From: Streptomyces sp. HNM0574
GTDB lineage: Bacteria > Actinomycetota > Actinomycetes > Streptomycetales > Streptomycetaceae
DNA: 64,000 bases
Direction: 5' to 3'
Assembly: GCF_012726235.1 (NCBI RefSeq)
Contig: NZ_JAASAH010000014.1
Coordinates: 62,001 to 126,000 of the forward strand
Made by a program: the position numbers and the translations under genes. The notes below the pieces were generated by a model that did no database searches, had not been told where the DNA came from, and saw only the letters and a program-made list of their open reading frames with translations. Below, in pieces: positions 57,605 to 64,000 of the stretch; the first letter of the stretch is position 1, and every line of letters starts with the position of its first letter.

Positions 57605-58773
57605 GGACCATCACCGTCGTCGGAGCATCACTGGCCGGCCTGTACACCGCCACCGCACTGCGTGACCAGGGCTTCGACGGGCGCCTGGTCATCGCGGGCG
57701 ACGAGCCGCACCGGCCCTACGACCGGCCGCCCCTCTCCAAGGGCTTCCTCACCGGTGACCTGACGCGCGAACAGATCGCCCTCGCCCCTGCCGAGGACGA
57801 GGCGGCGCTCGACGCCGAGTGGCTGCTCGGCGCCCGCGCCCGCCGCCTCGAACCGGGCTCGCGCACCGTCGAGTTCGAGGACGGCCGGCGGGTGACCACC
57901 GACGGGCTGGTGATCGCCACCGGCGCCGCCGCGCGGTGGCTGCCGGGCGAGCGCCTCGCCGGGGTGCACACCCTGCGCACCCTGGACGACGCGGAGGCGC
58001 TCGGCGCCGAACTGTCCGCCGGGCAGCGGCAGATCGTCGTCATCGGCGGCGGGTTCATCGGCGCCGAGGTGGCCTCCTCCTGCGCGGCCGGGGGGCACCT
58101 GGTGACGGTCGTGGAGGCCGCGCTGCAACCGCTGATCGGGCAGCTCGGCGAGGCGATGGCGCACGAGTGCGCCAAGCTGCACGCGGACCACGGCGTCCAG
58201 CTGCTGTGCGGCACCGGCGTCGCCTCCCTGCTGGACGACGGCGCGGGCCGGGTCCGCGGCGTCGAGCTCTCGGACGGGCGGACCCTCGACGCCGACGTGG
58301 TCGTCGTCGGCATCGGCGCGAGCCCGAGCACCGGCTGGCTGGAGGACTCCGGACTGCCCCTGGACGACGGGGTGGTGGCCGACGCGGGCTGCGTCACGCC
58401 GGTGCCCGGCATCGTCGCGGTCGGCGACGTGGTGCGCACGGCCGGGTCCCGCGCCGAGCACTGGAGCAGTGCCACGGCGCAGGCCGGCATCGCCGCGCGC
58501 AACCTCCTGGCCGGCGCGACCGTCGAGACGCACCGCCCGCTGCCGTACTTCTGGTCGGACCAGTACGGGACGCGGCTGCAGTTCGCCGGACGGCACCGTC
58601 CCGGTGACACCGTCCGGATCGCCGAGGGCTCCCCGGACGACCGCAGCTTCCTCGCCGTCTACGAGAACCCGGAGACCGGCGGCACGACGGCGGCGCTCGC
58701 GCTGAACCGCCCGCGCGCCTTCACCCGCACCCGCCGGGCGCTCGCCCGGGAGACCCTGCCCGCGGCGCTGTGA
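57601..58773 (+). CDS. FAD-dependent ferredoxin reductase
   Basis: A 390-residue pyridine-nucleotide:ferredoxin oxidoreductase of the dioxygenase/P450 class. It has an FAD-binding GASLAGLYTATALRDQGF (about 8-25), DRPPLSKGFL (about 41-50), NAD-binding IVVIGGGFIGAEVASSC and GIVAVGDVVRTAG, then a C-terminal reductase domain with YFWSDQYGTRLQFAG. Coupled to the Rieske ferredoxin by a 4-nt overlap; together they make a two-component electron chain. Confidence 0.92.
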   Translation: MRTITVVGASLAGLYTATALRDQGFDGRLVIAGDEPHRPYDRPPLSKGFLTGDLTREQIALAPAEDEAALDAEWLLGARARRLEPGSRTVEFEDGRRVTTDGLVIATGAAARWLPGERLAGVHTLRTLDDAEALGAELSAGQRQIVVIGGGFIGAEVASSCAAGGHLVTVVEAALQPLIGQLGEAMAHECAKLHADHGVQLLCGTGVASLLDDGAGRVRGVELSDGRTLDADVVVVGIGASPSTGWLEDSGLPLDDGVVADAGCVTPVPGIVAVGDVVRTAGSRAEHWSSATAQAGIAARNLLAGATVETHRPLPYFWSDQYGTRLQFAGRHRPGDTVRIAEGSPDDRSFLAVYENPETGGTTAALALNRPRAFTRTRRALARETLPAAL

Positions 58774-58818
58774 CCCGGCAACTCGGGGCCACAGCAGGCG
58801 GGTCGACGGCGGGAGCGG

Positions 58819-60459
58819 TCAGGTCCGCGGCAGCCCGAGCAGGCGCACGGCCTGTTCGCGCATCTCGACCTTGCGGACCTTCCCCGTGACCGTCATCGGG
58901 AACTCGTCGACCACGTGCACGTAGCGCGGGACCTTGAAGTGGGCGAGCCTGCCCCGGCAGTGGTCCCGCAGCGCCTCCGCGTCCAGCGGGCGCGTACCCT
59001 CCCGCATCCGCAGCCAGACCATCAGCTCCTCGCCGTACTTCTCGTCGGGCACCCCGATGACCTGGGCGTCCAGGATGTCGGGGTGGCCGAGCAGGAACTC
59101 CTCGATCTCGCGCGGGTAGATGTTCTCGCCGCCGCGGATCACCATGTCCTTGATCCGGCCGGTGATCCGGACGTAGCCCTCCTCGTCCATCACGGCGAGG
59201 TCGCCGGTGTGCATCCAGCGCGCCGCGTCGATGGCCTCCGCCGTCTTCTCCGGCTCGTCCCAGTAGCCGAGCATCACCGAGTAGCCGCGGGTGCACAGTT
59301 CGCCGGGTTCGCCGCGGGGCACGGTCAGCCCGGAGTCCGGGTCGACGACCTTCAGCTCCAGGTGCGGGCCCACCCGGCCGACGGTGCCGACCCGGCGCTC
59401 CGGCGGGTCGTCGGCGCGGGTCTGGCTGGAGACGGGCGAGGTCTCCGTCATGCCGTAGCAGATCGCCACCTCGGCCATGCCGAGCCGCTCGATGACCTGG
59501 CGCATCACCTCGGCCGGGCAGGTGGACCCGGCCATGATGCCGGTCCGCAGCGAAGAGACGTCGCGGGACTCCAGCGAGGGCTCATTGAGCATCGCGATGA
59601 ACATCGTCGGCACGCCGTACAGGGAGGTGCAGCGCTCCTCGGCCACGGCGGCGAGAGTGACGGCCGGCTCGAAGGACGGGGCCGGGACGATCATGGCGGA
59701 GCCGTGCGTGGTGCACGCGAGGTTGCCCATCACCATGCCGAAGCAGTGGTAGAAGGGCACCGGGATGCACACCCGGTCCCGCTCGGTGTAGCCGCACAAC
59801 TCCCCCACGAAGAAACCGTTGTTGAGGATGTTGTGGTGCGAGAGCGTCGCGCCCTTGGGGAAGCCGGTGGTGCCCGAGGTGTACTGGATGTTGACCGGGT
59901 CGTCGCTGCTGAGCGCCGCCTGCCGGGCCGCCAGCGCCGCCGGGTCCGCGTCCTTCCCCGAGGCCAGCAGCCCGTCCCACTCCGCGCTGTCGAAGAGCAG
60001 CACGTGCTCCAGGTCCGGGCAGCGCGGTCCGGCCTCGGCCAGCATGCCCGCGTAGTCGGAGGACTTGTGCTCCCGCGCCGCGAACACCGCGCGCACCCCG
60101 GACTGCCGCAGCACGTACTCCAGCTCGTGCGTGCGGTAGGCCGGGTTGATGTTGACGAGTACGGTGCCGGCCTTCGCCGTCGCGTACTGGAGCAGCGTCC
60201 ACTCGGCGCGGTTGGGCGACCAGACGCCGACCCGGTCGCCCTTGGCCAGGCCCATGGCCAGCAGTCCGCGCGCGAGGACGTCGACGTCCTCGCAGAAGGC
60301 GGCGTAGGTCCAGCGGCGGCCGGTGGCGTACTCGACGAGGGCCTCCCGGGCGGGGAAGCGGGCCGCGGTGCGGTCCAGGTTGTCGCCGATGGTGTCACCG
60401 AGCAGCGGCACGGTGGAGGGGCCTGATGCGTAACTGGGCACTGCGGGCGCGGTCGGCAC
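58819..60459 (-). CDS. AMP-binding acyl-CoA synthetase
   Basis: A 546-residue ANL-superfamily ligase forming acyl-CoA through an acyl-adenylate. The phosphate loop YTSGTTGFPKGATLSHHN, ICYGMTETSP, GELCTRGYSVMLGYW, HTGDLAVMDEEGYVRITGR and terminal catalytic Lys in MTVTGKVRKVEMR are present. GTG at 60459 is preferred because AGGAGG lies 6 nt before it; a further GTG at 60501 has no such signal. Probably medium/long-chain fatty or other carboxylic acid; the substrate is not shown. Stands alone. Confidence 0.92.
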   Translation of the reverse strand: MPTAPAVPSYASGPSTVPLLGDTIGDNLDRTAARFPAREALVEYATGRRWTYAAFCEDVDVLARGLLAMGLAKGDRVGVWSPNRAEWTLLQYATAKAGTVLVNINPAYRTHELEYVLRQSGVRAVFAAREHKSSDYAGMLAEAGPRCPDLEHVLLFDSAEWDGLLASGKDADPAALAARQAALSSDDPVNIQYTSGTTGFPKGATLSHHNILNNGFFVGELCGYTERDRVCIPVPFYHCFGMVMGNLACTTHGSAMIVPAPSFEPAVTLAAVAEERCTSLYGVPTMFIAMLNEPSLESRDVSSLRTGIMAGSTCPAEVMRQVIERLGMAEVAICYGMTETSPVSSQTRADDPPERRVGTVGRVGPHLELKVVDPDSGLTVPRGEPGELCTRGYSVMLGYWDEPEKTAEAIDAARWMHTGDLAVMDEEGYVRITGRIKDMVIRGGENIYPREIEEFLLGHPDILDAQVIGVPDEKYGEELMVWLRMREGTRPLDAEALRDHCRGRLAHFKVPRYVHVVDEFPMTVTGKVRKVEMREQAVRLLGLPRT

Positions 60460-60629
60460 GTCGAACCTCCTGGCGGTGGACGTCACGGAACTGAAGCTCA
60501 CGGAACGCGGCGGACATCACGGATCAGGGCCCGGCCGGTGACGTTATACGCGCCCCGCCGCCGCCTGTCTGCCCACGGGACAACAGCGGCGTGCTTCCCC
60601 GGCGCGCGGTCCGCCCGTACCGTCGGCGC

Positions 60630-60965
60630 ATGACCGAGCTGCTGCACATCACCGAGCGCCCCCTCTGGGACGCCGCGCGCGAGAGGGGCACCTACGAGAT
60701 GTCCACACGCGGCCGCACCCTCGCCGAGGTGGGCTTCATCCACGCCTCGCTGCCGCACCAGCTGGCCACCGTGGCCGAGGCCCTGTACGGCGGCGACGAC
60801 GACCACGACGAGCTGGTCGTCCTCGTCATCGACGACACCCGGCTGACCGTCCCGGTCCGCTACGAGCCGCCCGTGCCCGGCGCCGAGGACTTCCCCCACC
60901 TGTACGGCCCGCTCCCGGTCACAGCGGTCACCCGCGTCGAACGGTGGAGGGACTGGGTGGGCTGA
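60630..60965 (+). CDS. DUF952 family protein
   Basis: A 111-residue single-domain protein with the DUF952 pattern: LLHITERPLWDAARERGTYEMST, EVGFIHASLPHQLATVAEALY, ELVVLVIDDTRL and FPHLYGPLPVTAV. The fold resembles ADP-ribosyltransferase-like RNA 2'-phosphotransferases, but activity is unknown. Leaderless ATG (TACCGT at 60618-60623, then 6 nt). Convergent with the chitinase. Confidence 0.88.
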   Translation: MTELLHITERPLWDAARERGTYEMSTRGRTLAEVGFIHASLPHQLATVAEALYGGDDDHDELVVLVIDDTRLTVPVRYEPPVPGAEDFPHLYGPLPVTAVTRVERWRDWVG

Positions 60966-60988
60966 GCGGTGGCCTTCCGTCCCCGGCA

Positions 60989-61040
60989 CCACCCGACGCG
61001 GCCCGCCCCCGGAGTCCAAGGGGCGGGCCGCGTCGGGTGG
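60989..61040. terminator. 21-bp bidirectional hairpin
   Basis: Perfect 21-bp arms at 60989-61009 and 61020-61040 with a 10-nt loop, between the convergent DUF952 and chitinase genes; the longest perfect stem seen in the window. Confidence 0.85.
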
Positions 61041-61044
61041 TTGG

Positions 61045-62259
61045 TCAGCGTGCGTAATACCGGTCGAAGTTCTTCGCGAACTCGCCGCCCGCGAAGCGGT
61101 CCCAGTTGATGGACCAGGCCATCAGGCCGCGCATGTCCGGCCAGGTGCCGTGGGTCTTGTAGGAGCCGCAACTCGAGCCCTTGGTCAGGCAGTCCAGGGC
61201 CTTGTTCACCTCGCCGGGCGGGGTGTGCCCGTTGCCGGCCTGGGGGCTGGCGGGCAGGCCGATGGCGACCTGGGAGGGCTTGAGCGCGGGGAAGACGTTG
61301 TTCCTGTCGCCCGCGACGGGGAAGCCGGCGAGCAGCATGTCGGTCATGGCGATGTGGAAGTCGGCGTTCCCCATGGTGTGGTACTGGTCGTCCAGGCCCA
61401 TGATGGGACCGGAGTTGTAGTCCTGGACGTGCAGCAGCGTGAGGTCGTTGCGCATCGCGTGGATGACGGGCAGGTAGGCGCCCGCGCGCGGGTCCTGGCC
61501 GCCCCACTTGCCCGAGCCGTAGTACTGGTAGCCGAGCTGGACGAAGAAGGTCTCCGGAGCCATGGTGAGGTGGAAGCCCGCCCCGTACTTCGCCTTCAGC
61601 GACTTGAGCGCGGAGATCAGGTTGACGATGACGGGGCTCTTCGGGTTCTTGAAGTCGGTGTCGCCCTGGTCGAGGGAGAGCGAGTGCCCCTCGAAGTCGA
61701 TGTCGACGCCGTCCAGTCCGTACTTGTCGATGATCCCGCCGACCGACCTGACGAACGCGTCGCGGGCGGCCGTCGTGGTCAGCCTGACCTGACCGTTCTG
61801 GCCGCCGATGGAGAGCAGCACCTTCTTGCCCGCGGCCTGCTTGGCGCGTACCGCCGCGGTGAACTCGGCCTCCGTCTCGACGTTCGGGCACTCCGTCTTC
61901 GGGCAGAGCGAGAAGCGGATGTCGCCGGAGGTGGTGGACGTCGGTTCCCCGAAGGCCAGTTGGATGACGTCCCAGCTCGCGGGGGTGTCGGCGAGGCGCG
62001 TGTAGCCGGAGCCGTTGGCGAAGCTGGTGTGCAGATAGCCCACGAGGGCGTTCTTGGGCAGCGCGGCGGTCTCCGCGGTGGCGGCCTTCTCCGGGGCTGC
62101 GGAGGCGGGCGGTCCGGCGGTGGCCGAGGTGGCCGGCAGGCCGGCGGCGGCGAGTCCGGCGAGGACGGCGATGAGCGCTCGTCTGTGCCGCCGCGGCCGG
62201 GGGCCGTTGCGGCGGAAGAGTAAGGGGGTGCGGCGGTTCGAGCGGGCGCCAGGGCGCAT
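61045..62259 (-). CDS. secreted GH18 chitinase
   Basis: A 404-residue exported glycoside hydrolase of family 18 cutting chitin. The basic N-region (about 29 residues) and hydrophobic core ALIAVLAGLAAAGLPATSATA form a signal peptide. The catalytic motif DGVDIDFE (DxxDxDxE, near 183-190) and KKVLLSIGGQNG are present, with LTMAPETFF and LMAWSINWD completing the barrel. No carbohydrate-binding module is attached. ATG lies 5 nt after AGGAGG. DasR-type repeats upstream suggest control by N-acetylglucosamine metabolism. Confidence 0.93.
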   Translation of the reverse strand: MRPGARSNRRTPLLFRRNGPRPRRHRRALIAVLAGLAAAGLPATSATAGPPASAAPEKAATAETAALPKNALVGYLHTSFANGSGYTRLADTPASWDVIQLAFGEPTSTTSGDIRFSLCPKTECPNVETEAEFTAAVRAKQAAGKKVLLSIGGQNGQVRLTTTAARDAFVRSVGGIIDKYGLDGVDIDFEGHSLSLDQGDTDFKNPKSPVIVNLISALKSLKAKYGAGFHLTMAPETFFVQLGYQYYGSGKWGGQDPRAGAYLPVIHAMRNDLTLLHVQDYNSGPIMGLDDQYHTMGNADFHIAMTDMLLAGFPVAGDRNNVFPALKPSQVAIGLPASPQAGNGHTPPGEVNKALDCLTKGSSCGSYKTHGTWPDMRGLMAWSINWDRFAGGEFAKNFDRYYAR

Positions 62260-62365
62260 GGGGGCCTCCTCGTCGACTGCGGGGTCGATCCGGTGAGGGG
62301 CTCCGGCCGGAAGCTGTTGCGCTGGGGAGGCTTCCCCGGCGGTACCCCTCGCCGCCGGAGCAAAC

Positions 62366-62399
62366 AGGACCGGACCAATGCTGTCAATGGTCTGGACCA
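62366..62399. promoter_or_regulatory. paired DasR-type (dre-like) repeats before the chitinase gene
   Basis: TGGTCTGGACCA (62388-62399) is a near-perfect palindrome close to the dre consensus; AGGACCGGACCA (62366-62377) repeats it 22 bp away, two helical turns. They lie 107-140 bp before the chitinase start. Twelve-bp repeats of this kind are known at Streptomyces chitinase promoters. Confidence 0.7.
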
Positions 62400-62473
62400 G
62401 ATGGACATTTGAGCCTCGGGAAGCGGCTGCCGGTGTGTGGTGGCTTCGATCCGGCGCTCGCGTCGGCGCCTGC

Positions 62474-62503
62474 TTGTGGCTGCTGTCGGGCGGTGTCCAT
62501 ACT
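62474..62503 (+). promoter_or_regulatory. promoter TTGTGG-N18-CATACT for the peptide/methyltransferase pair
   Basis: TTGTGG at 62474-62479, 18-nt spacer, CATACT at 62498-62503, giving a leader of about 32 nt before the 31-codon gene. Confidence 0.5.
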
Positions 62504-62542
62504 TCTCTCCGTCAGGTTCCGGCCGGAGAGAAGGAGGCTGAC

Positions 62543-62638
62543 ATGGAGGACAAGCACCGCGGGGGGCCGTCCGACAAGCCGTGGACGCCGCCGCCGGAGC
62601 CGCCGAGCCCGGACGGCGACAACCCGGAGAAGAAGTGA
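62543..62638 (+). CDS. 31-residue Pro/Asp-rich peptide, candidate modified-peptide precursor
   Basis: ATG 5 nt after AAGGAGG, so translation is well supported. The peptide starts MEDKHRGGPSDKPW, has a Pro-rich middle and ends PSPDGDNPEKK. It has no Cys or Thr-rich core, but the PDGDN segment holds Asp-Gly and Asp-Asn, the dipeptides most prone to aspartimide formation. Only 7 nt separate it from the PIMT-like methyltransferase gene. A precursor role is inference; it could also be a leader peptide for translational coupling. Confidence 0.6.
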   Translation: MEDKHRGGPSDKPWTPPPEPPSPDGDNPEKK

Positions 62639-62645
62639 ACTCCCC

Positions 62646-63815
62646 GTGGCCGACGAGGTGACCGACTGGCGGCAGGTGTGCCGCACGGCGCTGGAGACGA
62701 AGGGCGCCTTCCGCGCGCCGGGCCTGGCCGCCGCATTCGACGCGGTGGACCGGGCCGCCTTCGTACCCTCGCGGTTCTGGCTTCCCCGGCGGGGAGACGA
62801 CGGGCTGTATCCCGTGGTGGACCGTGCCGAGGACGCGCGGGGATGGCTGCGGGCGGTGTGGGACGACCGGCTGAGCGCCGTTGTCCAGCTCGACGACGAC
62901 AGCGGCCGCCCCGTTGAACCGGCGGTGGGCGACTTCACCTCGTCGGTGTCGGCTCCGGACATCGTCTTCGAGAAGCTGGCGCAGCTGGACGTGCGGCCCG
63001 GGTGCCGGGTCCTGGAGGTGGGCACCGCGTCCGGGTACAACGCGGCCCTGCTGCGCGAACTGGCCGGGGACGGACAGGTGGTGACCGTCGAGGTCGATCC
63101 GGGGCTGTCGGCATGGGGTGCGGCCAACCTCCGGGCCGCGGGCTACGAGGTGACGACGGTGTGCGGCGACGGCCTGTCCGGGTGTCCCGCGGGCGGCCCG
63201 TACGACCGGGTGCTGTCCACGGCCGCGCTGCGGCGGGTACCGGAGGAATGGCTCGCCCGGTGCGCGCCGGAAGCGGTGATCGTCACGCCCTTCGGCACGG
63301 CGTACGCCAGCGGCGGCCTGGTGCGTCTGCGGGTGAACGAAGGCACGGCATCGGGACGGTTCACCGGCTGCGCCTGGTACATGTGGGCGCGCAGCCACCG
63401 GCCGCCGCGGAGCCTGGCACCCCCGGAGGAACACACTCCCGCCGCTTCGCCCCTGGACCCGGCGGACGTGTTCCGGGGGCCGTGGGAGCAGGATTTCGTG
63501 ATCGGCCTGCGGGTTCCGGACATCGACTACACGCACCGTGGTGAAGGCCGGGCGCGGCAGGTGCAGTTGTGGGACGAGTCCGGCCGGAACGTGACCTTGG
63601 TGGACTACGACCACTGGTGGCAGGCGGGGGCCGTGCGGGTCTTCGGCCGGCGGAACCTGTGGGACGAGGTGGTGGCCGCGTATGCCGCCTGGCGGCAGGC
63701 CGGGCGCCCCGGAGTCACTCGGCACGGACTGACCGTGGACCCGGCAGGCCAGCGGGCGTGGCTGGACACCCCGGAGAACGTGGTGGCGCACACGGCACCG
63801 CAGCAGCGGACGTGA
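62646..63815 (+). CDS. protein-L-isoaspartate O-methyltransferase homologue with C-terminal extension
   Basis: A 389-residue SAM-dependent methyltransferase, far longer than housekeeping PIMT (about 210-220). The N-terminal half matches the PIMT fold: AAFVPSRFW, SSVSAPDIVFEKLAQL (about 98-113), motif I VLEVGTASGYNAALL (about 121-135), VTVEVDPG and GGPYDRVLSTAALRRVPEEW. Residues about 230-389 are an extension (ending QRAWLDTPENVVAHTAP) of the kind found in RiPP-linked methyltransferases that make aspartimide. GTG at 62646 is 7 nt after the peptide stop; another GTG at 62658 is possible. Confidence 0.85.
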   Translation: MADEVTDWRQVCRTALETKGAFRAPGLAAAFDAVDRAAFVPSRFWLPRRGDDGLYPVVDRAEDARGWLRAVWDDRLSAVVQLDDDSGRPVEPAVGDFTSSVSAPDIVFEKLAQLDVRPGCRVLEVGTASGYNAALLRELAGDGQVVTVEVDPGLSAWGAANLRAAGYEVTTVCGDGLSGCPAGGPYDRVLSTAALRRVPEEWLARCAPEAVIVTPFGTAYASGGLVRLRVNEGTASGRFTGCAWYMWARSHRPPRSLAPPEEHTPAASPLDPADVFRGPWEQDFVIGLRVPDIDYTHRGEGRARQVQLWDESGRNVTLVDYDHWWQAGAVRVFGRRNLWDEVVAAYAAWRQAGRPGVTRHGLTVDPAGQRAWLDTPENVVAHTAPQQRT

Positions 63816-63902
63816 CGTGGCCGGGCCCGCGCCCTTCCCGCCCCGCACCGGGACGGCGACCGCCTCGTCGGCCCCCGGGGGACGGCTGGGAGAATGCGGG
63901 CC

Positions 63903-64000
63903 GTGGCATACGAACAGGTGACCCCCGGAACCGAGACGGCCCCCGCACAGACCCCCGGCGCGGAACAGAGTCCAGGCGCGGAGGGGATCAGTGTGGTGGC
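63903..64000 (+). CDS. partial gene running off the right edge
   Basis: Leaderless GTG: GAGAAT at 63890-63895, 7 nt, then GTG at 63903. The 32 visible residues are a hydrophilic Pro/Gly/Thr-rich start (MAYEQVTPGTETAPAQTPG) ending ISVV at the edge, where a first strand may begin. No family can be assigned. It lies 87 bp after the PIMT-like gene and may or may not belong to that unit. Confidence 0.55.
   Translation, partial: MAYEQVTPGTETAPAQTPGAEQSPGAEGISVV

Noticed and set aside
62378..62542. Longer N-terminal extension of the 31-residue peptide (in-frame ATG at 62378)
   Set aside because: The extension crosses the chitinase operator and the TTGTGG/CATACT promoter and has no ribosome-binding site, while ATG 62543 has AAGGAGG.

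Overview
The window is a very GC-rich actinobacterial chromosome segment, almost certainly from Streptomyces or a close relative. The base composition, codon use with nearly universal G/C third positions, frequent GTG starts, frequent leaderless promoters (a -10 hexamer 6 to 8 nt before the start codon), mycothiol-linked enzymes, the F420-type oxidoreductase and the Tat-exported PhoD all point there. No rRNA, tRNA, CRISPR array, insertion sequence or prophage was found. Most of the window looks like ordinary core chromosome with short operons; one short accessory patch (about 15.4-18.3 kb) and one small peptide/methyltransferase unit near the right edge stand out.

Layout. 0-9.5 kb: a truncated aldehyde dehydrogenase, an LLM/F420-type oxidoreductase, a GNAT enzyme, two overlapping CNNM/HlyC-type transporters, a GDSL hydrolase, purB with an overlapping mug-type DNA glycosylase, and a ROK regulator. 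9.6-15.3 kb: a HutC-type GntR regulator with operator-like sites, an SDR next to an ECF41-type sigma factor, an alpha/beta hydrolase, and phoD behind a putative PHO box. 15.4-18.3 kb: four small genes of unknown function read leftward and a divergent XRE/TPR regulator whose promoter carries three 11-bp direct repeats. 18.3-31.5 kb: DUF1990, an ACT-GNAT fusion, DUF885, VOC+SDR, sbcDC, YigZ, a CoA-binding protein, a YbaK deacylase, and a divergent XRE-cupin/EamA pair. 31.4-40.8 kb: a 29-residue membrane peptide, two divergent left-handed beta-helix proteins, DedA with a repeat-rich tail, a hotdog thioesterase, a secreted SH3 protein, a spermidine-synthase-like enzyme, a VTT membrane protein directly before uppP (lipid carrier recycling), a DMT transporter and a P-loop phosphotransferase.

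40.9-48.9 kb: a class V aminotransferase, a truncated mycothiol-dependent isomerase-like protein, an arginine catabolic module (AsnC/Lrp regulator, DDAH-type hydrolase, rocD), a PP2C phosphatase followed by a stand-alone MASE1 protein, and an MFS exporter. 49.0-54.9 kb: a complete lactate utilization locus, with a FadR-type regulator, the lctP-type permease, and lutABC; three matching TGGTCnnACCA-type sites lie before the regulator, the permease and lutA. 54.9-58.8 kb: mscR (mycothiol-dependent formaldehyde dehydrogenase), an IclR regulator, and an overlapping Rieske ferredoxin/ferredoxin reductase pair under a 14+14 bp palindrome placed at the promoter. 58.8-62.4 kb: an acyl-CoA synthetase, DUF952, and a secreted GH18 chitinase with DasR-type sites.

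The right edge (62.5-63.8 kb) holds a 31-codon gene with a strong Shine-Dalgarno sequence, followed after 7 nt by a protein-isoaspartate-methyltransferase homologue with a long C-terminal extension. This arrangement resembles RiPP loci in which such enzymes convert Asp to aspartimide. It is the best candidate here for an undescribed system, but the peptide-substrate relation is inference.
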